Positions 18,140 through 27,889 of a DNA stretch of 64,000 nt are shown here, piece by piece. The notes beneath the pieces were generated by a model. The model searched no databases. It saw only the letters and a list, made by a program, of their open reading frames with translations, and had not been told where the DNA came from. The translations under genes and the position numbers were made by a program. Origin of the DNA: Lentzea waywayandensis (lineage in GTDB: Bacteria; Actinomycetota; Actinomycetes; Mycobacteriales; Pseudonocardiaceae); contig NZ_FOYL01000002.1 in assembly GCF_900115955.1 (NCBI RefSeq), forward strand, positions 496,001 through 560,000. Reading direction: 5' to 3'. Every line of letters begins with the position of its first letter. Position 1 is the first letter of the stretch.

Positions 18140-20601
18140 TCACCGGTCGGACATGCCCGCGACGATCGAGACCGAAGCCGCCCGCCGAGCCGGCAGCAGC
18201 GCCGCGAGCACCCCGGCGACCGAGACCGCCACGAACAGCGCCGCCAACTGTCCATAAGGCACGGACACCGTCATCGGAAGGTCCTCGTCACGCGACACCG
18301 CCACGACGAGCAGCGCCGCCGACGCCGCTCCGGCCACCGCGCCCAGCACGGCGCCCGACAGCGCGATGAGGATCGACTCGACGACGAGCATCCCGCGCAG
18401 CTGTGCACGCGTGAAACCCAAGGCGCGCAACAGAGATGATTCCCTGGTGCGTTCGAACACGGACAGGGTCATGGTGCTGGCGATGCCGAGCAACGCGGTC
18501 AGCATCGCCAGGCCGATCATCGCCCACACGAACGCGAGCAGGCGGTCGATCTGGGCGGTGAACTCGGCTCGGGTGTCGGCGAAACTGGTGATCTTCGCCG
18601 TGGGCACGGACTCGACGGCCTCGTTCAGCACCGTCCTGCCGTCCGATCCGGCCGCCATCTTCACCGAGATCGTCTGCACGCCCTGTCCCGGCCACGTCGC
18701 GAGGTCGGCGTAGGCGTCCAGGCCGGGTCCGGACTTCGTGAGCGCCACGACGCGCAGGTCGTGCGAGACCGTACCGACGGTCGAGGTGACCACCGTGCCC
18801 ACGTCGGCGCCGAGCGAGCGCGCGACCTCGTCGGTCAGCGCGATGCCGTCGGCGCGCACCGCGGACAGGTCTCCGCGCACCACCTCCGGGCGGATCAGGA
18901 TGCCCAGCGAGGACGGCGTCACCGCGGCCAGCCCGATGGTGCGCTTCCTGTCCCCGACCGCGACGACCAGGTGCTCGGTCCGTTCCGCACCTGCCGCCTC
19001 GACGCCGGGACGCGCGGTGATGCGGTCGAGCAGCGACGCGGGCAGCGGCCGGTCGTGCACCGCGCTGCTCACCTCGTAGTCGGCGGGGAACTGCTGGGCG
19101 AACGTGCTGTCCCTCGTCTCCTTCACCGAAGTCGCCATCACCGTCAGCATGGACACCACCGCGACGCCGACCAGCAGCGCCGACATGGTGGCGGCGGTGC
19201 GGCGGGGGTTGCGCCCGGCGTTGCCCGCGGCCAGTTCGGCAGGCACGCCGAACAGCGCACGGGGCACCGCGCCCAGCCCGCGGATCAGGGGGCCGACCAG
19301 CAGCGGACCCGCCGTCACCACGGCACCGAGCAGGAACAGGCCCGCGCCGATCGCGAGCGCCATGGCGAGCTTCGGACCTGACGACTGGGTCAGCGCCAGC
19401 ACGGTGAGCAGCGCGGCGATCGAGCCGAGAACCCCGGTCACGACGGCGCGTGCCCGTCCGGTGCGCGACACCTCCTCGCGGCTGTCCACCTGCGTCCGCA
19501 GCACCTCCATCGGCGCGACCCTCGTCGCGCGGCGCGCCGGCAGGAACGCCGCCACCAGGGTGACGCCGAGACCGACGGCGAACGCGGCGGCCACCGCCAG
19601 GCCGCTCACCGGCAGCCGCACGGGCGACGAACCCAGCATCGACTGGAGGGCGGCCGCCAGGCCCACGCCCGCAGCCAGGCCCAGCACGGACGCGACCATC
19701 CCGATGACCGTCGCCTCGAGCAGCACCGAGCGGAAGACCTGCCCGCGTCCCGCGCCGATGCTGCGCAGCAGACCCAGCTCACGGGTGCGCTGGGCGATCA
19801 GGATCGTGAACGTGTTCATCACGACCATCGCCGCCACCACCAGCGCGACCACCGCGAACAGGCTCATCGCCAGCGCGATGTCGTCTCCGCCCTGCGCGGC
19901 GAGCAACATTTCCGCGTACGCCGCACCGGTGGTCACGTAGAAGTCCTGTCCCAGCACCGATTGCAGGCGTTCGACCAGCACGGACTGGTCCACTCCGGAC
20001 GAACGCACGACCACATGCGCGCCGTACGGGGGCTCGGCCGGGTCGACGAACCGTGCGATGCCGGGCAGCAGCAACTCTGCCGTGCCAGGGCGTTCCGCCG
20101 TGCCCGTGTCGTAGACGCCGCTCACCGTGAACCGCTCCGGCGCCGAGTCCCGGCCGAGCAGCACGACTTCCGCGCCCACCCGCAGGTTCCGGTCCCGCGC
20201 GGTCTGCTCGCTCACCGCGATCTGCCCGGCGGCGGGGAACGCGCCCTGCACGACCTCCTGCGCGCGCAACGACGGGTCTGCCGCCAGTTCCACCAGGTCG
20301 GCCTCGTCGGCCCGGCCCTGCGCGCCCACGATCGGCACCGCGACAGTCTGCCGCAGCGCCGCGGCCGCGACCCCGTCGACACGCGCGATGGTGCCGACGT
20401 CCAGGACCGCCTTGCGTTCCGGCTCGACCACCGCGTCGACGCCACGCGCGGACCGCGCGAACTCGTCGCGCATGGTGGCCTGCAGGGCGTCGGCCAGCAC
20501 CATCGTGCCGGACACGAACGCCACGCCGACCACGATGGCGATCGACGACAGCACCAGGCGCAGGAACCGCGCCCGGATTCCAGCCAGCGTGGTTCGCAGC
20601 A

Positions 20602-20602
<1 letters not shown>
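18140..20602 (-). CDS. FtsX-like ABC transporter permease (MacB/LolE type)
   Basis: 820 residues. Two FtsX modules, each with a transmembrane core and a large extracytoplasmic MacB-PCD-like loop. The N-terminal helix (RFLRLVLSSIAIVVGVAFVSG) and four-helix groups near residues 260-420, 480-530 and 690-815 fit the ten-helix duplicated layout. The start ATG overlaps the stop of the ATPase gene by one base (TGATG). The pair probably forms a mechanotransmission ABC system that expels lipids, peptides or antibiotics rather than a pore-type pump. Confidence 0.87.
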
Positions 20603-21348
<746 letters not shown>

Positions 21349-21485
21349 CACACAGGCTCCACTCTCTTCGGGGATTCGAGCGGCCAGACGGCGACACCGT
21401 CGGGCCCGGTTCTCCGGGAGCGGATTTGTGACGCACGCCACAGCGATGTGAGAACCTCGCGCGCTAAACCGACGTCTTGCGGAGT

Positions 21486-22046
21486 GTGAGAGCAATTCGG
21501 GGAAAGCCCGCCGACCTCGACGAGGAGCAGCTCGTGCGCCGTGTCGCACGAGGTGACCGCGCTGCGTTCGAGGAGCTCTACCGCCGCAGCGCGCCCTGGC
21601 TGACGGTGCGGCTGCGCAGGCGGTGCTCCGACGAGCAGATCGTCGCGGAGGTGCTCCAGGAGACCTACCTCGCGGTGTGGCGGGCCGCCGGCGCCTTCGC
21701 GGGCAGCGCGACCGACGGCACCGCGGTCGGCTGGCTGTGGACCATCGCCGCACGCAGGCTGATCGACGCGTTCCGCCGGCGCGCGCACCACGCCCAGCCG
21801 CCGAGCGCCGCCGCGGCCGAGCCCGCCGCCCGTGCCGCCGAGGACGAGGTGCTCGAAGGCGTGGTCGGCGACGAGGTGGGCGACGCGTTGCGCAGGCTCG
21901 CCCCGGAACTGCGGCAGGTGCTCCAGGCGATGGTGCTCGACGGGCTGTCCGTCCGGGAGACGTCGGTGCTGCTCGGGGTGCCGGAAGGCACCGTCAAGAC
22001 CCGCGCCAGGCGGGCGAGGATCGCGATGCGGGAGGCCCTGTCATGA
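21486..22046 (+). CDS. ECF-type RNA polymerase sigma factor
   Basis: 186 residues. Region 2 (FEELYRRSAPWLTVRLRRR, LQETYLAVWR, GWLWTIAARRLIDAFRRR) and region 4 (LAPELRQVLQAMVLDGLSVR, then LGVPEGTVKTRARRARIAMRE). There is no extra C-terminal domain. Start is uncertain: GTG at 21486 or TTG at 21477. Its stop overlaps the ATG of the zinc-finger membrane protein in an ATGA, the standard sigma/anti-sigma pairing. It likely drives its own operon, which carries an ABC exporter. Confidence 0.87.
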   Translation: MRAIRGKPADLDEEQLVRRVARGDRAAFEELYRRSAPWLTVRLRRRCSDEQIVAEVLQETYLAVWRAAGAFAGSATDGTAVGWLWTIAARRLIDAFRRRAHHAQPPSAAAAEPAARAAEDEVLEGVVGDEVGDALRRLAPELRQVLQAMVLDGLSVRETSVLLGVPEGTVKTRARRARIAMREALS

Positions 22047-22837
22047 CCGCGCACCACCCAGGCGAGCAGCTGCTGCTCCGTTACGCGCGGGGCGACGAGA
22101 ACATCCCGGCCGACGAGCTGTGGGCCGTCGAGTCGCACCTGGAGACCTGTGCGGCGTGCCGCGGCAGGCTGGCACCCGAACCGGTGGCCGACGCGGTGTG
22201 GCTGGAGCTCGCGCCGTTGCTCGACCACACGCCGCAGATGACACCCGCACGGCCGTGGCGCCGCCGCCTCGCCGCGTGGGTGTCGCCCTCGGCCGGACCG
22301 TGGCTCGCGATGATCCTCCTCGTCACCTTCGTCGCCGTGCTGCTCGACCGGATCACCTCTCTCACGCCCGGCGACGTCTCGTTGGTGCTGCTCGTCGCCC
22401 CGGTGCTGCCGGTGCTGGGCGTCGCCGCGTCCTGGGGCAGGGCGCTGGACCCTGCGTACGAACTCGCCGCCGCGACGCCCCGCGCCGGGCTGCCGCTGGT
22501 GTTGCGCCGCACCGCCGCGGTGCTCGCCGTGGTCGTACCGAGCCTGCTGGCGGCGGGGTGGTCGACCGGTGCCTCGCTCGCGCAGTGGCTGCTGCCGTGC
22601 CTGGCGTTCACCGCGGGAACCCTCGCGCTGGGCGGACTGGTCGGCGTGACCCGTGCGGCGATCACGCTCATCGCGGTGTGGGCCGTCGCGATCGTCGCCC
22701 CGACCGTGGCGCTGAGCCGCACGTCCGTCGCGTTCGCCCCGGCGGCCATCCCGGTGTGGGCCGCGGCGCTCGCACTCGGACTGCTCGTGATCGCCCTGCG
22801 CCGGACCGCCTTCACCCGCCTGCGGGCCAACCGATGA
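22043..22837 (+). CDS. Membrane anti-sigma factor with zinc-binding N-terminus
   Basis: 264 residues. The N-terminus has the anti-sigma zinc motif H32-x3-C36-x2-C39 (SHLETCAACRG). It is followed not by one membrane helix and a sensor domain but by about six transmembrane segments (residues 85-255). It therefore looks like a polytopic membrane anti-sigma factor, perhaps sensing the membrane or the adjacent ABC system directly. Overlaps the sigma gene (ATGA) at its start; the next gene starts at or just past its end. Confidence 0.75.
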   Translation: MTAHHPGEQLLLRYARGDENIPADELWAVESHLETCAACRGRLAPEPVADAVWLELAPLLDHTPQMTPARPWRRRLAAWVSPSAGPWLAMILLVTFVAVLLDRITSLTPGDVSLVLLVAPVLPVLGVAASWGRALDPAYELAAATPRAGLPLVLRRTAAVLAVVVPSLLAAGWSTGASLAQWLLPCLAFTAGTLALGGLVGVTRAAITLIAVWAVAIVAPTVALSRTSVAFAPAAIPVWAAALALGLLVIALRRTAFTRLRANR

Positions 22838-22845
22838 GGAACGAC

Positions 22846-23613
22846 ATGACCACCCCCACCACGTATGCCTGGGAGATCTCCGCCCACGACCTCGCGGTCA
22901 GGGTCGGGCGCAGGCGCATGGCCGTCGACGGCGTCACCCTCACGATGGGCCGCGGCGTCCACGGACTGCTCGGCCCCAACGGCGCCGGCAAGACGACGCT
23001 GATCCGCACCCTCGCCACCGTGCTGCGCCCCACGTCCGGCACGCTCACCCTGCTCGGCGGCCTCGACCTGCGCGAACTGCGCCGCCGCATCGGGTACCTG
23101 CCCCAGGAGTTCGGCTACTACCGGCGGTTCACCGTGCGCGAGTTCGTCGAGTACATGGCGTGGCTCAAGGAGATGCCCTCCCGTGACATCCCCGCCGCCG
23201 TGCAACGCGCCGTCGAACGCGTGGGTCTCGCCGACCGCGCCGACGACCGCCTGAAGACGTTGTCCGGCGGCATGGTGCGGCGTGCGGGCATCGCCCAGGC
23301 CATCGTCAACGACCCCGAGGTCCTGCTGCTGGACGAACCGACCGCCGGACTCGACCCCGCGCAGCGCATGCGGTTCCGCGAACTGCTCGTCGAACTCGGC
23401 ACCGACGCCTGCGTGATCGTGTCCACCCACCTCGTCGAGGACGTCGCCACCGCGTGCACCGACGTCGTGCTGCTCGCCGACGGCAAACTCGTCTTCCAGG
23501 GCACCCCGGCACAACTCGCCGCTGCCGGAACCGACGGCCACGCGGGCGACAGCTCCATCGAACGCGGCTACACGGCGCTCCTCGCCACCCCGAAGCGGCA
23601 GGGATCGTGGTGA
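22846..23613 (+). CDS. ABC transporter ATP-binding protein
   Basis: 255 residues. Walker A LLGPNGAGKTT, Q-loop YLPQEFGYY, signature LSGGMVRR, Walker B VLLLDEPTAGLDPAQR and H-loop STH. PQEFGYY and the single-domain layout match ABC-2 type exporters. ATG at 22846 has AGGA 6 bases upstream; an ATG at 22834 overlaps the previous stop (ATGA) and is an alternative. The stop overlaps the next gene, its membrane partner. Confidence 0.88.
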   Translation: MTTPTTYAWEISAHDLAVRVGRRRMAVDGVTLTMGRGVHGLLGPNGAGKTTLIRTLATVLRPTSGTLTLLGGLDLRELRRRIGYLPQEFGYYRRFTVREFVEYMAWLKEMPSRDIPAAVQRAVERVGLADRADDRLKTLSGGMVRRAGIAQAIVNDPEVLLLDEPTAGLDPAQRMRFRELLVELGTDACVIVSTHLVEDVATACTDVVLLADGKLVFQGTPAQLAAAGTDGHAGDSSIERGYTALLATPKRQGSW

Positions 23614-24968
23614 GGGCACTGCGCGTCGAACTGCGCCGCTCACTCGCGCCGTGGGCGGGTCTGTTCCTGCTGGGCGCCGCGGTGGCGTTGCTCTACTCGC
23701 TCAGCGCCCCCTGGTGGAAAGGCCCGGAGGCGTGGGACGCGCAGTGGCACTCGGCCGCCCAATGGGTGCGCTTCCTGCTGGTGTTCCTGTGGCCGATGGT
23801 CGTCGGAGCGGGCGCGATCGCGGGTCTGCGCGACCACCGCGCGGGCACCGACGACCTCCTCGCCACCACCGCACGTCCCGCCTGGCAGCGCGGCGCCGCC
23901 ACCGCAGGCGCGCTCGCGTTCTGGCTCGTGGCCGCCTACCTGCTGGTCTTCGCACTCGGCGCCGTCCAGGTCGTGGCGCACGGCGGCTACTTCCACCTCG
24001 CCTGGCTCCCGATCACCGCGGTCGGCGCACTCGCCGTCGTCGCGGGCGGCTGGTTCGGCATGGGTGTCGCGCGCGTCTTCCCCTCGGTGCTCACGCCGCC
24101 GCTGCTCGCCGTGACCACGCTGATCGCCGTCACGTTCCTGACCGTCTCCCAGGACCCGGTCACCGAGCCGGAAGTCGTGCTGCCGAACCAGATAACACTG
24201 CTCTCCCCCGCGCTCGGCGCGATGCGCAACGTCTACGACACGGTCGCCACGGCCGCGAACACCGGCCAGGCGATCTGGCTCGCCGGTCTCGCGCTCACCG
24301 GTTTCGGCCTGTACGCCGCCACGACCACGCGCCTGCGAGTGCTCGCGTTGGTGCCGGTGGTCGTCTCCGCCGCCGTCGCGCTTCCTCTCCTGCCCGCCAG
24401 GACGTTCGTGCTCAACGAGGCCGCCTCCGCCGCAGTGTGCCGGGGAGACGTGTGCCTGAGCCGGATGCGCGAGTCCACATTGGACGCGTTCGCGCCGGTC
24501 GCCGAGGAGGCACTGCGGCTGCTGGCGAAGCTGCCGGACGCGCCAACTTCCGTCCGTGAAGTCCCTTACCCCGCACAGAACCGGGGTGGGATTCCGCGCA
24601 CCGCCGACGTCGTGCCGGTGCACTTCAACGGCGACGCGTTCGAGCTCGCCACCCCCGGCGACTGGCTCGCCGAGCTCGTGGCAGGCGGCGGCACGCCCAC
24701 CTGCTTCAACCAGTCCGACGAGAACGAGAAGATCATCCGCGAGGCCGCCGCGCGCACGACCGTCGCCGCCTGGTTCACCGGCGACCTGAAACCCCTGCCC
24801 AACTACCGTTTCGTCCGCACCGGCGCGGCCGAGCCCGCCGGTCGTGCGTTGGCGGCCTTGCGCTCTCTGCCCGCCGATGAGCAGTTGGCACGGGTGAACG
24901 CCGCCCGCGAGGTCGGACTGTCCTGCCAGGGCGACCAGCTCGCGGTGCTCACGGGCGGCACGCTGTGA
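23610..24968 (+). CDS. ABC-2 type membrane component with extracytoplasmic C-terminus
   Basis: 452 residues. Six or more transmembrane segments between residues 10 and 310, then a soluble, probably extracytoplasmic region of about 140 residues with several conserved-looking cysteines (AVCRGDVCLSRM and later TCFN, LSCQG). I do not recognise a named domain in that tail. GTG at 23610 overlaps the ATPase stop in a GTGA, and its own stop overlaps the next gene in the same way. Likely the membrane partner of the ATPase. Confidence 0.7.
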   Translation: MRALRVELRRSLAPWAGLFLLGAAVALLYSLSAPWWKGPEAWDAQWHSAAQWVRFLLVFLWPMVVGAGAIAGLRDHRAGTDDLLATTARPAWQRGAATAGALAFWLVAAYLLVFALGAVQVVAHGGYFHLAWLPITAVGALAVVAGGWFGMGVARVFPSVLTPPLLAVTTLIAVTFLTVSQDPVTEPEVVLPNQITLLSPALGAMRNVYDTVATAANTGQAIWLAGLALTGFGLYAATTTRLRVLALVPVVVSAAVALPLLPARTFVLNEAASAAVCRGDVCLSRMRESTLDAFAPVAEEALRLLAKLPDAPTSVREVPYPAQNRGGIPRTADVVPVHFNGDAFELATPGDWLAELVAGGGTPTCFNQSDENEKIIREAAARTTVAAWFTGDLKPLPNYRFVRTGAAEPAGRALAALRSLPADEQLARVNAAREVGLSCQGDQLAVLTGGTL

Positions 24969-25480
24969 GAGCACTGCTGTTGTACGCGCGATCCCGCCAG
25001 ATCCCGGCATCCGTTGTGGCAGCGGCACTCTGCTGCCTGCTCGTGCACCTGGTCGCTCCGGTGGCGGACGCCCGGTGGTCGGCGCTGGCGATCACCACCG
25101 CCGTCTCCGCCTTCGCCGTAGGGCTCACCGGACAGGACGCCGACCTCGACGCCACGTCCGCGTGGCCGTGGCCCGCGTACCGCATGGCGCACGTCGTCGC
25201 CATCGTCGCCGTCGCGACCGCACTGGTCAGTTCCATCGCACCGCTGTCGTTCGTGCTGCGCGGATGTGTCGGCCTGGTGGGACTTGCCGCGCTGGGTGCC
25301 GCGTTGTTCGGCGGCTATCTGGCGTGGACGCTGCCGTTCGCGTGGTTCACCGTCACGTTCTTCGCCGACAGCTGGCTGCTCGCGCCGACCGGATCCGTCG
25401 AGGCGGTGTGGTCGGCAGTGGCGTTCGGTGTGATCGGTACGACCGCCTACGCCTTGATTCGGTCACCACTGAAGCAATAG
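24965..25480 (+). CDS. Small polytopic membrane protein of the sigma/ABC operon
   Basis: 171 residues with about five transmembrane segments and no recognised domain. GTG start overlaps the previous gene (GTGA). Being last of five overlapping genes, it is probably a second membrane component or accessory of the ABC system. No function can be assigned beyond that. Confidence 0.65.
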   Translation: MRALLLYARSRQIPASVVAAALCCLLVHLVAPVADARWSALAITTAVSAFAVGLTGQDADLDATSAWPWPAYRMAHVVAIVAVATALVSSIAPLSFVLRGCVGLVGLAALGAALFGGYLAWTLPFAWFTVTFFADSWLLAPTGSVEAVWSAVAFGVIGTTAYALIRSPLKQ

Positions 25481-25533
25481 TGACCCATGACACACCGAGA
25501 ACCTGAGGCAGGGCCCGGATCGTCTTGCGGGAC

Positions 25534-26931
25534 ATGAAGATTCTCGCGATGGCCCTCACCCTGGCGCTGCTCCCGATCACCCCGGCGTCCGCGACTCCCG
25601 CGCTGCCGTTCCAGCCGTGCACGGACGTTCCCGAGGCCGACTGCGCCACGCTCACCGTGCCCGTCGACCGCGACCACCCCGACGGCCCGCAGATCGCACT
25701 GGCCGTCGCGCGCCGCAAGGCGACCGACCCGGCCCGCCGCATCGGGGTGCTGATGGTCAACCCCGGCGGCCCCGGCGGATCCGCCGCCCGGTACGCCAAG
25801 GACGCGCCGAAGGTCTTCAGCGAGGAGGTGCTCGCCCGGTTCGACGTGGTCGGCTACGACCCGCGCGGCGTAGGCGACAGCAACCCGATCTACTGCGACA
25901 CCTCCGCCGTGGGTCTCCCCTACCCCAGCGGCCGTCCGGACACCCCCGAACGCTTCGCGCAGCTCACCGCCTACAACCACCGGCTCACCGAAGACTGCCG
26001 CACGCGCACCGGTCCGGTGTTCGACCGAGTCGACGCGCAGAGCGCCGTGCGCGACATGGACGACCTGCGCAAGTCGTTGGGAGAAAAGCAGATCACCTAC
26101 TACGGCATGTCCTACGGCACGCTGTACGGCCAGAAGTACGCCGAGCGCTACGGCAAGCACGTACGCGCAATGGTGATCGACAGCGTCGTGGACGCGAGCC
26201 TGCCACTCGACGGCCTCCTGACCGCCGGCGCCCGCGCGGGCGAGGACATCTTCACCGAGTTCGTCCGCTGGTGCGGCGCCACGCCGTCCTGTGCGTTGCA
26301 CGGCAAGGACATCCCCGCGCTCTACGCCGATCTGCGCGCCCGAGCCGCCCGCGGCGGACTGCACACCCCCGGCGCCCCGGACCAGCCCCTGACACCGACC
26401 GAACTGGCCAACCGCACCGTCCGCTTCGGCTACAGCCCGGACTTCGCCCGCATGGGCAACTACTTCACCGACCTGGCCGCCCAGCCGGAAGCGGGCTTCG
26501 GCACCGCGACCCGCCGCACCCAGGCCGTGCTGTGCCAGGACTTCACCGGCCACCCGGCCAGCGCCGCCGACGTGGCCGCGATGGACTCCCACGTCCGCGC
26601 CGCCGCGCCGAACGTCCAGGCCTCGCCGATCTGGGACCAGGCACTCACGTGGTGCGCCGGCTGGCAGGGACCGACCCTCAACCCCGCACGCCCCTGGCGC
26701 CCGGCCGCCGCACCGCAGGTCCTGATGCTGAACTCGCTGCACGACCCCGCGACCGGCTACGAGAGCGCGGTCAGCGTGCACCGGCAGGCCCGCGGCAAGG
26801 CGGCGCTCGTGACCTACGAGGGCACCGGGCACGGCGTCTACACCCGCACCCCGTGCACCCGCGCGGTCACGGACTCCTACCTGCTCGACCGCACGGTGCC
26901 GCGCGACGGCCTGCGCTGCCCAGCGGTCTGA
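25534..26931 (+). CDS. Secreted alpha/beta hydrolase, tripeptidyl-aminopeptidase type
   Basis: 465 residues. Signal peptide of about 20 residues ending ASA. Catalytic serine S193 in GMSYGTLYG, acid in NSLHDPATG and histidine in GTGHGVY, with the TAP-like C-terminal domain that closes this family. NPGGPGGS near residue 75 is the oxyanion-hole segment. Likely cleaves tripeptides from protein N-termini or related esters outside the cell. Start ATG at 25534; TTG at 25525 is possible. A close relative is encoded at 61207-62583. Confidence 0.88.
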   Translation: MKILAMALTLALLPITPASATPALPFQPCTDVPEADCATLTVPVDRDHPDGPQIALAVARRKATDPARRIGVLMVNPGGPGGSAARYAKDAPKVFSEEVLARFDVVGYDPRGVGDSNPIYCDTSAVGLPYPSGRPDTPERFAQLTAYNHRLTEDCRTRTGPVFDRVDAQSAVRDMDDLRKSLGEKQITYYGMSYGTLYGQKYAERYGKHVRAMVIDSVVDASLPLDGLLTAGARAGEDIFTEFVRWCGATPSCALHGKDIPALYADLRARAARGGLHTPGAPDQPLTPTELANRTVRFGYSPDFARMGNYFTDLAAQPEAGFGTATRRTQAVLCQDFTGHPASAADVAAMDSHVRAAAPNVQASPIWDQALTWCAGWQGPTLNPARPWRPAAAPQVLMLNSLHDPATGYESAVSVHRQARGKAALVTYEGTGHGVYTRTPCTRAVTDSYLLDRTVPRDGLRCPAV

Positions 26932-27055
26932 CGACTTTCACTGAGTGTGTGCACGGCGGCGGAACCACGACGGCGGCGAGGCCAGGGAGAAGCCGTTGAT
27001 CCGGCGTCGTCAGGACCACTCCGCCGGGCAGCGGAAGGCACAAGTCTCCACGGGC

Positions 27056-27889
27056 TCAGGCGGTGAGCACGAGATCCGGTTCGAACGCCCGCAGCAGCAA
27101 CTCCCGCATGCGGTCCGACCGCATCTCGGTCGACGACGCGAGGATCTGGACGGCGAGCCCGTCGGCCATCGCGATGAAGCGATCGGCGAGGGCCTCGACG
27201 TCGGCGCCGGCGCACAGGCCTTCCGCGCGGCACTCCCCCAGCAGGTCCACGACGATGCGGCGCCAGTCCGAGTAGACCAGGCGCTGGACCGGCCGCAGGC
27301 GTGGTTCGAACATCGCCTGGCTCCAGAACTGGACCCACACCGACCACTCGTCCACGTCGTCGGTGGCGAGCGGTAGCTGGACGTCGATCAGGCGGCGGAG
27401 CTTGTCGCGCGCCGAGGTGGCCTGGCCGAACTCCCGTTCCACTCGGGCGCGGAAGCTCCGGGCGTAGTGCTCCATCGCGGCGTGCAGGGCCGCTTCCTTG
27501 GTCGGGAAGTGGTAGTGCACGGTCGCGGTGCTGGTGCCGCAGTGGCGCGCGATGTCGGACACGCGCACGTTGTGGTAGCCGCGGCGGGCGATCAGCACGG
27601 TGGCGGCGGCGAGGATCTGGTCGCGGCGCTCCTGTGCCGTCACGACTTCCGCGCGCTCGCGGACACGATCGGCGACAACGGGTTCCGGGCCGGTGCCCCG
27701 CGTCAGGTAGGCGACGGTCACGGAGCAGGCCTCGGCGATGGCCGTGATCTCCTCGTCGCGCAGCCGCCTCGTGCCGCGCAGGGCCTTGGACAACGCCGTC
27801 GGGTCCATGCCGATGCGCACGGCCAGTTCGCGCTGGGACAGCGTGACCGCCCGCAGCGCCGTCCGCACGCGCGAGGACAGGCCGGTCAT
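27056..27889 (-). CDS. XRE-TetR fusion transcriptional regulator
   Basis: 277 residues. Residues about 6-58 form an XRE/lambda-type helix-turn-helix (SQRELAVRIGMDPTALSKAL, RLRDEEITAIAEACSV). Residues about 80-130 form a TetR helix-turn-helix (ILAAATVLIARRGYHNVRVS, CGTSTATVHYHF), followed by a normal TetR ligand-binding domain. Two DNA-binding domains in one chain are uncommon. The ATG overlaps the stop of the amine oxidase gene in an ATGA, so the regulator is made with the enzyme and probably controls it. Confidence 0.82.
   Translation of the reverse strand: MTGLSSRVRTALRAVTLSQRELAVRIGMDPTALSKALRGTRRLRDEEITAIAEACSVTVAYLTRGTGPEPVVADRVRERAEVVTAQERRDQILAAATVLIARRGYHNVRVSDIARHCGTSTATVHYHFPTKEAALHAAMEHYARSFRARVEREFGQATSARDKLRRLIDVQLPLATDDVDEWSVWVQFWSQAMFEPRLRPVQRLVYSDWRRIVVDLLGECRAEGLCAGADVEALADRFIAMADGLAVQILASSTEMRSDRMRELLLRAFEPDLVLTA

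Noticed and set aside
16216..18369. 717-codon open frame opposite the lectin gene
   Set aside because: Antisense shadow of a gene with signal peptide and recognisable repeats.
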